From Chitinophagales bacterium (GTDB taxonomy: Bacteria; Bacteroidota; Bacteroidia; Chitinophagales; UBA2359), in contig JAWKLZ010000001.1 of assembly GCA_041392475.1 (NCBI GenBank), positions 1,054,001 through 1,118,000 of the forward strand: a DNA stretch of 64,000 nucleotides. Reading direction: 5' to 3'. Position 1 is the first letter of the stretch; the number at the start of each line of letters is the position of its first letter. Shown here one piece after another: positions 9,179 through 17,529 of this stretch. The notes under the pieces were generated by a model. That model made no database searches. It had not been told where the DNA came from and saw only the letters and a program-made list of their open reading frames with translations. The position numbers were made by a program, and so were the translations under genes.

Positions 9179-9207
9179 GTAACGCTCCTATTCTGATTTC
9201 AGATTCC
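9179..9207 (+). promoter_or_regulatory. bipartite promoter-like motif, copy 2
   Basis: GTAACGC, exactly 15 nt, then AGATTCC (one or two changes from AGATACT). It follows a T/A run and lies 77 nt before the ATG at 9285. Confidence 0.6.
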
Positions 9208-9284
9208 TAAGTGTACAGAGTAAATTTTGGACCTAATTTTTTCTTTTGAATCCCTATTTCTTTAATATTAAATATCAAAAACTT

Positions 9285-12200
9285 ATGCTTTACTCAAAAA
9301 AAATCACTTCTAAAAACTTCCAATTACAAGCGATTAAGTTATTGCTTTGCTTTCTTTTATTAGGCTATTTTACCCCTCTATCTGCACAAGAAATATATGC
9401 CTATCCACACAGAAATTATGGCGGTGACCAGTGGAAACTTGACCCCTCTTGGGCAAAAGGACCCGCTACCAATGAATGGGGCGACGATACTTTTAGCTCC
9501 TTAAAAGTGTCTGAGGGCTACAAACTGACCCTCTGGGAACACCCCAACCAACGCGGTTACTCTATGGAGTTTGTCGGCGAATGTGACAACCTGTTTATGT
9601 GTCGAAAAACAGACGGTGAAAGCTGGGAGGATGAAAACTCAAGTTTTGAAGTAGTCAAATTGCCATACAATTGGAACCAACCAAAAATATTTAAAACTGG
9701 CATTTATACTTTTCACAACCCCTACCGTGACCAATATCTATACAATAGTGGTGGCAGTTACGTCAGCGTCCGAAACGACCAATACAATAGCAAACCCAAC
9801 TCAGATTACTACAAGTTTTTGATGATTTATAACCAAGACACCAAAAGTTACACCATTATTTCTACTGCAACAGGCAAAAACCTCCGCCCACAACAATCGG
9901 CTAGCGGTGGTTATGAATTGGAAAAAGGACACAGATTGGGTAGCGAAAACTTTCAAGACGATAAATGGAGTCGATTTAGATTTAATCCAGTAGGCAACAA
10001 TTTATTCAATATGCAAACTTCGGGAAACAACTACCTTTTTGTGACCGTTGACCACAGAAACCACCTACAGAGTACAGAATCACCAATATTTGAGCAAGGA
10101 GGCAAAAGCTGTTTCCAACAATGGCGACCCGAATTGGTACAAGAATTGCCCGCAGCCTTAGAGAAAACTATTGCTGAAAAAATTAAGGACGACCCTACCC
10201 CCTCCAAGGAGCAATATAGTGTGTTAGACTTTGTAGAGAATGAAACAGTGGCCCACAAAAAAATGTCCATGAAAGTGCCTTTTTATGTCGTCAATGACCC
10301 CTTATATCCCTTCAACGAACGCATGAAAACTTATCCTATCTATGTTCTTGATCGAGAAGAATTTGTATTTCGCAGAGGCGAAGAAGACGGATGGACCTTT
10401 AACAAAGGGGCAAGCAATATCTCTTTTTCAGAGAGCATCTCCAACTCCACTACTTCAGGCAGTAGCAGTACCACAGAAATGGGTTTAGAAATCATGGTTG
10501 GTAATGAATTAACCGCAGGAGCTATTTTTGCCAAATCTACCACCACTATCGAAATTACGACTTCTATGGGTTTTAGCAAAAGTTGGTTTTCTGAAAACAC
10601 TCGAACCGTAGAAAAAGCCAAGTCATTCAATGTTACTCCTTGTTCTAAAGGTCGAGTCTATGGTTTGGCAACAAGAATCACCCTCCGGCGAGCCGACAAA
10701 AATGGCAAAGCCATAGAGGGCGAAGTCGTCAGCACACAGGTCTATTATAACAACGCTTCTATTGTCTATGAAGAACTCCCCATTCATCCCGATGATTGCA
10801 AAACCCTATCAGATAAGGTATATAAAGAAAAATTAGCCACCTTTATTCGAGTGTTTGAAAAGCCAACGACTCCTATCCCCCCTGTTACCACGACTACGAC
10901 TGCTCCAACTCCGACTGAACCAACTACTCCAACGCTCATGCTTCCCGTAGCGACCACTATTCCAGACCTAAATGGCTGTTACTACATCGAAAGCAAAGCA
11001 AATAGAGGAAGCGTGTGGGATGTGTCGGGGCATTCCAGAGACAATGGCGGCAAAATAGTCATGTGGACAAAAAACAAGGGAACCAATCAACAATTTGAAA
11101 TCATTGCCAGCGACAATAACTACCATTATTTCAAAAACGTAGGCAGCAGCAAAGTAGCAGATTGGGCAGGCGAAATGCTACAATGGGACAAAAATGGTGG
11201 ATTGCACCAGCAATTCAAATTTGTAGATGCAGATGATGGCTACTATTATTTAGAAATTAGAAAAACCCCAGGAGACGTAGTCGGTGTATCTGCCAGTAAT
11301 CAATTAGTGATTTCGCCCAAAAGCGACCAAGCAGCACAGATGTTTAAATTTGTAGCCTGTGGCAATAAAGAAGCAGTAACTCCCCCTATTGCCACACCAA
11401 CACCAACGCCCACACCAACACCTGAACCAACACCTGAACCAACACCTAAACCAACACCAACACCTGAACCACAGCCTAAGCCGACACCTACACCCGCTGC
11501 TCCTCCAACAATCGAATTAACGAAATGCCCATCAGTAAGTTTTCCAGATTATGATGGAGTCTATGTGAAAACAGACAAAACGTTTGGTGATTGCGATTGT
11601 TGGACCAGCCAAAATGGGAAATTTTCCCTTGGAGGTGACGGAGATATCTGGTATGTATTTATAGGTGCAAATTGTCCTACCAACGACCCTAGTACTGTTG
11701 CAGCTATCAGCAAACGAACAAGTTGCAACCCCTCTGAAATCCCCTGTGCTACTTTTAAGTCGGATGGAGCTGCTACTAAATGGACATCTTTGGGCCAACA
11801 AGGTAAAGACATTGCGGTGGACGGAAATGGACATCCTTGGATAATTGCTTCAGACAATGGAATTTATCACCATGACGGAACCAAATGGCAGCTATATACA
11901 GGTGGTGGAGCAGGTAAGGCAATTGCAGTACAAGACAATGCTACCCCCTGGGTCATTGGTACAGACAATGCTATTTATAAAGGTACAGGCTCTGGATGGA
12001 CGAGTATAGGTGGGCAAGCCATAGACCTTGCGGTGGATGGAAATGGAACACCCTGGGTCATTGGTACAGACAATAAGATTTATAGCTATAATGGAGCAAA
12101 ATGGTTGGAATATCCTGGTGGTGGTTTGGGTAAGGCAATTACCGTAGAAGCAAATGGTACGCCCTTAGTGATTGGTACAGACAATGCTGTTTATAAAGGT

Positions 12201-12422
12201 ACAGGTTCTGGATGGGTAAAGATAGGTGGTCAAGCCAAAGACCTTGCAGTGGACAAAAACGGAATACCTTGGATAGTTGATATGAATAATAATGTCATGC
12301 AAGGCTCCGCATCAGGTTTCCAAAACTATTCGATTGGCGGTGCAGGCAATGCCATTAGCGTCAATCCACAAGGGAATCCTAGTGTCATTGGTACAGACAA
12401 TGCTATCTGGCAAGCGCGCTAG
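9285..12422 (+). CDS. secreted modular toxin-like protein: beta/gamma-crystallin, beta-trefoil, aerolysin-like, ricin-like and tectonin domains
   Basis: 1045 aa from the ATG at 9285, chosen over a TTG at 9246 because it gives a normal signal peptide ending LSAQ. Modules by eye: beta/gamma-crystallin fold about 35-125 (YPHRNYGG, then LWEHPNQRGYSMEF); a beta-trefoil-like region about 136-284; a Ser/Thr-rich alternating segment about 330-500 (SESISNSTTSGSSSTTEMG, then FNVTPCSKGRVYGLATRITL) that looks like the membrane-inserting part of aerolysin/ETX-MTX2 toxins; a Pro/Thr linker; a ricin-like lectin about 560-693 with QQF motifs; a PTPTPEP linker; a Cys-rich region about 746-828; and six tectonin beta-propeller repeats (GTPWVIGTDN) to the end. 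I infer a secreted pore-forming protein with several glycan-binding arms. Downstream lies a CHAT-gene remnant rather than an intact CHAT gene. Confidence 0.85.
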   Translation: MLYSKKITSKNFQLQAIKLLLCFLLLGYFTPLSAQEIYAYPHRNYGGDQWKLDPSWAKGPATNEWGDDTFSSLKVSEGYKLTLWEHPNQRGYSMEFVGECDNLFMCRKTDGESWEDENSSFEVVKLPYNWNQPKIFKTGIYTFHNPYRDQYLYNSGGSYVSVRNDQYNSKPNSDYYKFLMIYNQDTKSYTIISTATGKNLRPQQSASGGYELEKGHRLGSENFQDDKWSRFRFNPVGNNLFNMQTSGNNYLFVTVDHRNHLQSTESPIFEQGGKSCFQQWRPELVQELPAALEKTIAEKIKDDPTPSKEQYSVLDFVENETVAHKKMSMKVPFYVVNDPLYPFNERMKTYPIYVLDREEFVFRRGEEDGWTFNKGASNISFSESISNSTTSGSSSTTEMGLEIMVGNELTAGAIFAKSTTTIEITTSMGFSKSWFSENTRTVEKAKSFNVTPCSKGRVYGLATRITLRRADKNGKAIEGEVVSTQVYYNNASIVYEELPIHPDDCKTLSDKVYKEKLATFIRVFEKPTTPIPPVTTTTTAPTPTEPTTPTLMLPVATTIPDLNGCYYIESKANRGSVWDVSGHSRDNGGKIVMWTKNKGTNQQFEIIASDNNYHYFKNVGSSKVADWAGEMLQWDKNGGLHQQFKFVDADDGYYYLEIRKTPGDVVGVSASNQLVISPKSDQAAQMFKFVACGNKEAVTPPIATPTPTPTPTPEPTPEPTPKPTPTPEPQPKPTPTPAAPPTIELTKCPSVSFPDYDGVYVKTDKTFGDCDCWTSQNGKFSLGGDGDIWYVFIGANCPTNDPSTVAAISKRTSCNPSEIPCATFKSDGAATKWTSLGQQGKDIAVDGNGHPWIIASDNGIYHHDGTKWQLYTGGGAGKAIAVQDNATPWVIGTDNAIYKGTGSGWTSIGGQAIDLAVDGNGTPWVIGTDNKIYSYNGAKWLEYPGGGLGKAITVEANGTPLVIGTDNAVYKGTGSGWVKIGGQAKDLAVDKNGIPWIVDMNNNVMQGSASGFQNYSIGGAGNAISVNPQGNPSVIGTDNAIWQAR

Positions 12423-12458
12423 ATTGTTTTAACGAAAGCCCTCAATCTTAGAGTAGGA

Positions 12459-12556
12459 AAAATCCTATGCTTTTTCTTTGAAGGAAGCCAAACGGCTTTG
12501 ATATTGGAGGAAAAAGCACCAAGTCATTGGGCTGGTTATTTGTTGATTGGAGAAAA
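12459..12556 (+). pseudogene. 3' remnant of a CHAT-protease gene
   Basis: About 98 nt closely resemble the last codons of both intact CHAT genes (compare 20414-20511 and 16447-16541), including the codons for the KEAKR, KAP.HWAGYLLIGE ending. One base is missing after AAACGG, which shifts the frame, and there is no upstream coding part. It sits exactly where the partner CHAT gene would be in the neighbouring cassettes, immediately after a secreted-protein gene. Confidence 0.85.
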
Positions 12557-12588
12557 GCGAAAAAGTTTTTTATTTTTTTTAAAAAAAC

Positions 12589-12620
12589 GGTAACGCATCC
12601 ACTCCATAACCAGATACTCA
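12589..12620 (+). promoter_or_regulatory. bipartite promoter-like motif, copy 3
   Basis: GGTAACGC, exactly 15 nt, then AGATACTCA; it ends 45 nt before the ATG at 12666. It is preceded by a T-run/A-run (TTTTTTTTAAAAAAA) also seen before copy 2. Confidence 0.65.
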
Positions 12621-12665
12621 AGTGAAATCTATATTGAATCTTTCATCTTAAAAAAAAATCATATC

Positions 12666-13220
12666 ATGAAACGAATTTTTGTAATTTTTCTAAGCTTATT
12701 GTCCATTGCTCTGTTCTTTGATACAGTAGAAATTCAAGCACAACCCTCAAACCGTGCCCTTGCACTTCCCACTGGGTCTGGTAGAACTACTACTACTTAT
12801 AATGCTGTGACAAATTTCAATGGTTATATGCGCTTCAGAACCGCTGCGAGGGCTACCAAATCCCTTCACATTGAATATGGTTCACTACAGGCTACTTCAA
12901 ATGCTAACCCAGCTTGGCTAAGTGCTATGTGGGAGATATTGCCAGTAGCAGGTACAACTGAATTTGTACACATACGGAATCGATGGAAACCCGACCAATA
13001 TTTACATACAGTAAATGGTCAAGTGGTATGTGGACCTGTATCAGACATCACAGCATTGGAAACCATGTGGAAAATAGAAACCGATGGTAGTTCTTATCGA
13101 ATACAAACCAGATTGACTGGTCGCGGTGGAACGGGTAGCTTTATCGCAGTCAGTAGTACGGACGATACTGTATTATTAGATAGCATGGGTGCAGCGTGGC
13201 TTATAGAAAGCGCACAATAA
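12666..13220 (+). CDS. small secreted beta-trefoil (ricin-like) lectin-type protein
   Basis: 184 aa. The leader (residues 1-26, ending IQAQ) and the next dozen residues (PSNRALALPTGS) nearly match those of the protein at 16654, but the body is different. Residues about 40-184 show three aromatic-ended blocks (WEILPV, MWKIETD, AWLIES) separated by HIRNRW.PDQYLH and FIAVSS, the three-fold rhythm of a beta-trefoil carbohydrate-binding domain. No catalytic motif is visible. It is followed by a terminator and then by a TPR-CHAT gene 195 nt downstream on the same strand. I infer a secreted binding protein paired with that CHAT protein; the fold call is moderate. Confidence 0.75.
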   Translation: MKRIFVIFLSLLSIALFFDTVEIQAQPSNRALALPTGSGRTTTTYNAVTNFNGYMRFRTAARATKSLHIEYGSLQATSNANPAWLSAMWEILPVAGTTEFVHIRNRWKPDQYLHTVNGQVVCGPVSDITALETMWKIETDGSSYRIQTRLTGRGGTGSFIAVSSTDDTVLLDSMGAAWLIESAQ

Positions 13221-13256
13221 AGCCTGTTTAATCCTTGTTGAAACGATTGGATGATT

Positions 13257-13304
13257 TAGGTCTTTTAGGTAAAAAAGTGTTTTTTTGCTTAAAAGACCTT
13301 TTTT
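13257..13304 (+). terminator. terminator between the lectin gene and the CHAT gene
   Basis: AGGTCTTTTA pairs with TAAAAGACCT and a T-rich tail follows. Its position separates 12666 from the CHAT gene at 13416. Confidence 0.75.
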
Positions 13305-13415
13305 GTTGTACAGTTTTGAGGTATATTTTTGACGCTCATTTGTGTCTTGAAGAGCATTTTTTTTAGAAAAAATCTCTTATTTTTACAGAAGTAACCCCAA
13401 TAATACCTTCAACCT

Positions 13416-16400
13416 ATGATGGAACAAGAAGCCGAACTACTGGGCAGACAAGGATTAGAAAAATTATATCAAGGAAAATTTGGAGCTGCGCTGGAATTAC
13501 TGCAACAAGCAAAAGACTATTGTGATCGCACATATCAAAAAGACAGAGCTTATATAGCCTACTTGCAACAAATAGCCTATTGCCACAGACAATTAGGCCA
13601 ATACGAACAGGCTTTGACACAGCTATACCATGCCATTGAGATTTGTGATAGGGAGGGAATAGGTAAGATGGTCGGTGTGTACAATCATTTGGGAGATATA
13701 TACAAGCATATAGGGGAATTTGATAAATCACTTTTTTTTTTTCAAGAAGGACTAAATATTCTACAACAGGGAGGGATACAAAATGACCCCAATGTAGCAT
13801 TTATGAGCTACATCAAAATTTCTGATCTCTATATTGAAAAAATGGATTTTGATAGAGCCATGACCCATATTGTTTTGGCACAGGAGGTACTAAAAAACCA
13901 TAAAGATCCCAATTTTTCTCCCTTGAATGAAGCTGGTATATTTTCTCAAATGGGCATTTGTTTTTTCTACAAAGGAGACATAGATATGGCTTTGTCTTAT
14001 TTTGAGAAGGGAGTGTATATTTTTAAATCATTGGATAGTGCTTCCAACGAATCTTTTGGCGATAGTGTTAAAGATATTGCCCTATTGACCTCCTTATTTC
14101 ACATAGGGAATTGTTGGAAAGCCAAAAAAAAATATACCAAAGCACTTCATTACTATGAAGAAGCTTTTGGGTTTGCGACCAATAATGAGGCGAGGAACCA
14201 TTTAAGGATGACCAATATTTTTACCCAAATGGGTAAGTGTTATCGAGAAATAGAAGATTTTGAACAGGCTCTTTTTTACACACAAAGGGCATTACAGACT
14301 TGTCTCAAAAGCAGCAATGAAAGCAATTTAGGAGCTATTTATTTGTTACTTGGAGAATGTGAACAGAAGCAAGGGCAGCATGAAAAAGCAGTTCAATACT
14401 ACCATCAATCCATTGCTGCAAACGAGGCTTATTATGGGAGTCAGCACATTAGTCTTATCCCAAGTAGAGTAGCATTAGGAAATGCTTATGCTGAACAACA
14501 ATCAGATGCACTTGCTTTGAAGACTTATCAACAAGCACTTGCTTATTTTTTTGAAAATGTCAAATTGGAAAATGGCTATCACAGCCCTGTCTTAAAACCA
14601 CCTTATCAGTCCTCCCCCGAACTTTTATCGGTGTTAAAAGCCAAAGCCCATTTTTTTGAAAAAAAATACCTCAAAAATGGCAACTTAAAAGCACTGCTCA
14701 TAGCCCTTAAAAACTATCAATTGTGCAGTCAACAGATAGACCTTTTGAGAAATAGCTATAAGGCAACAGACAGCAAATTAGATTTAGCCCAAGCATCTAC
14801 TGAAATTTACCAAGCAGCTATAACAGTTGCCTATGCTGCCTTTATTGCAGCCCAAAAGCAGACAAAGGCACTTCAAGCTGCCAATCAAGAGATTACTGAC
14901 TTGCACCAAGGGGAGCTATTGTTGACCAAAGACACAAAATCAGTCCAAAACGAAGCCGATTGTTTACAAACTGCCTTTACGTTCGCCGAAAAAAATCGCA
15001 GCATGTTGCTGCTCGGCACTTTACAAGACAAGATTTCCAAAACGACTTCCAACATTCCCAAAATACTTTTACAAAAAGAATACGATTTGCGGATAGAATT
15101 GGCTTTTTGGAACAAAAAAATCAGTCAGTTAAAAGCAAAACCTGCTGTGACAGAAAGCGAAAAAGTAGAAAAAGAAAAAAACATAAAGAAACTACAGAGC
15201 AAATATTTTGATTATACGTTGGAATATGACCAACTCATCGAACAATTTGAAACCGATTATCCCGACTATTACCAACTCAAACATCAAGTAGAAACGGTCA
15301 CGATTGAAATCCTACAACAAAAATTGTCCTTCAATACCGCCCTCATAGAATACTTTATCGGCAGCAAAGAAATCTACACCTTTGTGATTACCTCCAAGGA
15401 TGCCCACCTCCTTCAAACAGATAAACCAACTGATTTTGAAGAACTCATAGAAACCTTCAAACTGTCTATTGAAGAAAAGGACAAGGCGGACTATTGTGAA
15501 TCGGCTTTTGAACTCTACGAAATTCTCATTGCTCCAACTGAAGCAATACTTCAAGGACATCCAATAAACCATATCAAAATCATTCCAACAGGTATTTTAA
15601 ATACCATTCCTTTCGAGGCTTTATTGACCAAAGAAGTCGAAGGAAATGTAAAATATGCCGACTTACCTTACCTACTGCTTCAATATGACATCAGTTACCA
15701 CTATTGTGCAACCCTTTGGAGTCAAAGTCTGCAATCTGAACCCAAACAGGGTATTGAAGTAGATGAAAGCTTTATAGGTTTTGCACCTGTTTATAAAAAT
15801 AAACAGACATTTGAAGGATGTATAACAAAAGGATTTGATCCGCTCTACAACAAAGAAAATACCCGTTCTGTCCGCATCGGAGAAGAAACGTACAGTGAAT
15901 TGGTCTATTCGGAAGAGGAAGTAAAGACAATAGAATCCTACTTCAAAGCGAAAACTATTCCCTCTGAAACGTATCTACACGCCCACGCTACTACCGATAA
16001 TTTTCTCCAAAACATTGGCAAGCACAAATATGTGTTGATTTCTGCCCACGGATTCTACAACGAAAAACAACCCGATTTGACGGGGATTATTTTTTCGCCT
16101 GATGATAATCAGACGTTTGCGAATCCTTCGGATGTCGCCAAGTCTTCGCCAATAAGAGCAGAAAACTCGCCGTCGTTTGAAAAACACGGCGATGTTTGGA
16201 GTGATAAAGGAGGAAACGTCTTCTACCTCTCCGATGCCTACAATCTCCAACTCAATGCCGACTTGGTCGTCCTCAGTTGCTGCGAAACAGGAGTCGGCAA
16301 ACTCGCTAAAGGCGAAGGAGTAATGGCATTGAATCGTGGCTTTTTCTATGCAGGTGCGAAAAACGTGATTTACACCCTCTTCAAAGTTTACGATGAAGCT

Positions 16401-16544
16401 TCTTGCCAATTGACAAAACATTTGTTTCAGCATATATTGGAGTCAAAGCCTTATGTGTCAGCATTGAAGGAAGCCAAACGGCAGATGATATTGCAGGGAA
16501 AAGCACCGATACATTGGGCGGGGTATTTGTTGATTGGAGAATGA
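13416..16544 (+). CDS. TPR-CHAT protease (caspase-like clan CD)
   Basis: 1042 aa, no signal peptide, so probably cytoplasmic. Residues about 1-400 are tetratricopeptide repeats (for example ALTQLYHAIEICDREG and KALHYYEEAFGFA); about 400-640 is a helical linker; the C-terminal CHAT domain spans roughly 640-1042. The catalytic pair is visible: His878 in ISAHGFYN and Cys956 in LSCCETG. CHAT peptidases are relatives of caspase and separase; TPR-CHAT proteins act as regulated proteases, for example in type III-E CRISPR and gasdermin systems. The partner here appears to be the secreted lectin just upstream. The 3' part from about 16050 is nearly identical to the CHAT gene at 17530 at the DNA level, while the N-terminal parts differ greatly. 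Target unknown. Confidence 0.9.
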   Translation: MMEQEAELLGRQGLEKLYQGKFGAALELLQQAKDYCDRTYQKDRAYIAYLQQIAYCHRQLGQYEQALTQLYHAIEICDREGIGKMVGVYNHLGDIYKHIGEFDKSLFFFQEGLNILQQGGIQNDPNVAFMSYIKISDLYIEKMDFDRAMTHIVLAQEVLKNHKDPNFSPLNEAGIFSQMGICFFYKGDIDMALSYFEKGVYIFKSLDSASNESFGDSVKDIALLTSLFHIGNCWKAKKKYTKALHYYEEAFGFATNNEARNHLRMTNIFTQMGKCYREIEDFEQALFYTQRALQTCLKSSNESNLGAIYLLLGECEQKQGQHEKAVQYYHQSIAANEAYYGSQHISLIPSRVALGNAYAEQQSDALALKTYQQALAYFFENVKLENGYHSPVLKPPYQSSPELLSVLKAKAHFFEKKYLKNGNLKALLIALKNYQLCSQQIDLLRNSYKATDSKLDLAQASTEIYQAAITVAYAAFIAAQKQTKALQAANQEITDLHQGELLLTKDTKSVQNEADCLQTAFTFAEKNRSMLLLGTLQDKISKTTSNIPKILLQKEYDLRIELAFWNKKISQLKAKPAVTESEKVEKEKNIKKLQSKYFDYTLEYDQLIEQFETDYPDYYQLKHQVETVTIEILQQKLSFNTALIEYFIGSKEIYTFVITSKDAHLLQTDKPTDFEELIETFKLSIEEKDKADYCESAFELYEILIAPTEAILQGHPINHIKIIPTGILNTIPFEALLTKEVEGNVKYADLPYLLLQYDISYHYCATLWSQSLQSEPKQGIEVDESFIGFAPVYKNKQTFEGCITKGFDPLYNKENTRSVRIGEETYSELVYSEEEVKTIESYFKAKTIPSETYLHAHATTDNFLQNIGKHKYVLISAHGFYNEKQPDLTGIIFSPDDNQTFANPSDVAKSSPIRAENSPSFEKHGDVWSDKGGNVFYLSDAYNLQLNADLVVLSCCETGVGKLAKGEGVMALNRGFFYAGAKNVIYTLFKVYDEASCQLTKHLFQHILESKPYVSALKEAKRQMILQGKAPIHWAGYLLIGE

Positions 16545-16578
16545 TTTGTTTTTTTTTGAAAGTTTTTTAGATGTATTT

Positions 16579-16609
16579 GTAACGCACTTACTCTAAAATC
16601 AGATACTCA
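16579..16609 (+). promoter_or_regulatory. bipartite promoter-like motif, copy 4
   Basis: GTAACGC, exactly 15 nt, then AGATACTCA; it ends 44 nt before the ATG at 16654. Confidence 0.65.
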
Positions 16610-16653
16610 ATTGTAAACATTATTTAGTTATTAAACTCAAAAAAATTAAAATC

Positions 16654-17463
16654 ATGAATCGAATTTTTGTATGTATTTTTAGCTTGTTGTCAATTGCTTT
16701 GCTCTTAGATACAGAACATACCCAAGCACAACCATCAAATCGTGCTCTGCAATTACCATCTGGAGGAGATTCACGCACTTCAACACTAGCATGGAGTACT
16801 ATGGGAAATACCACTGGTATAGACATAGCTTTAGATGCCAGTAACAATCCTTGGATAATTAACTCAACCAATGATATTTTTCGTCACAATGGCACCAGTT
16901 GGCAGCAGTATATAGGGAGTGTAAAAGCCTTGGCTATTGCAGTCGATTCTAATAATACTCCGTGGGTAATTGGTATGGATAACAGTATTTGGACAGTTAG
17001 GAACAATGGTAGGAGTGACTCATGGGTATTACTTTTAGATAAAAAGGGAATAGATATCGCTGTAGGTTCCAATGGAAATCCTTGGATTATTGATTTGAAC
17101 AATGATATTTTTTTCCACAACGGCACCAGTTGGCAGCAGTATGCAGGTGGTGGAAAAGGCTTGGCTATTGCCGTTGGTCCAGATAATACACCCTGGGTAA
17201 TCGGTATGGATAACAGAGTTTGGAAAGGAACGGGCAGTAGTTGGGTAGCTGTCGCCGAAACACAGGCAAAAGACCTTGCCGTAGATGGCTCTGGACTTCC
17301 TTGGATTATTGGAATGGATGGCACTGCAATGGAAGGAACAAATACTAGGTCGGGTTTGACATTTCAACCTCATAATCGTTATTCGGGTAAAGCCATAGAA
17401 ATACGTGTCAATGGACAACCAAGCATGATAGCTACGGATAATACCGTCTGGCAAAGAAGGTAA
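16654..17463 (+). CDS. secreted tectonin-type beta-propeller protein
   Basis: 269 aa. The signal peptide (ending TQAQ) and the following PSNRALQLPSGG nearly copy the leader of the 12666 protein. The remainder is six tectonin/Hyd_WA-like repeats of about 36 residues, each with a core such as GIDIALDASNNPWIINSTND or GLAIAVGPDNTPWVIGMDN. Tectonin propellers bind cell-surface glycans such as lipopolysaccharide O-methylated sugars, known from the lectins of slime moulds, fungi and horseshoe crab. The same repeats end the 1045-aa protein at 9285. It is followed by a terminator and by a TPR-CHAT gene. I infer a secreted recognition protein. Confidence 0.85.
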   Translation: MNRIFVCIFSLLSIALLLDTEHTQAQPSNRALQLPSGGDSRTSTLAWSTMGNTTGIDIALDASNNPWIINSTNDIFRHNGTSWQQYIGSVKALAIAVDSNNTPWVIGMDNSIWTVRNNGRSDSWVLLLDKKGIDIAVGSNGNPWIIDLNNDIFFHNGTSWQQYAGGGKGLAIAVGPDNTPWVIGMDNRVWKGTGSSWVAVAETQAKDLAVDGSGLPWIIGMDGTAMEGTNTRSGLTFQPHNRYSGKAIEIRVNGQPSMIATDNTVWQRR

Positions 17464-17488
17464 AAAAAAATCAATAAAGCAATATGTT

Positions 17489-17523
17489 CAAGGGCTTTTG
17501 GTTTCGACTAAAAGTCCTTTTTG
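17489..17523 (+). terminator. terminator between the tectonin gene and the second CHAT gene
   Basis: AAGGGCTTTTGG pairs imperfectly with CTAAAAGTCCTT and is followed by Ts. It ends only 7 nt before the CHAT start at 17530, so the CHAT gene depends on read-through or on a promoter inside the tectonin gene. Confidence 0.7.
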
Positions 17524-17529
17524 TTATTC

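Noticed and set aside
9246..9284. Start of the modular toxin at TTG 9246
   Set aside because: It adds 13 residues before a normal signal peptide; ATG 9285 is the better start.
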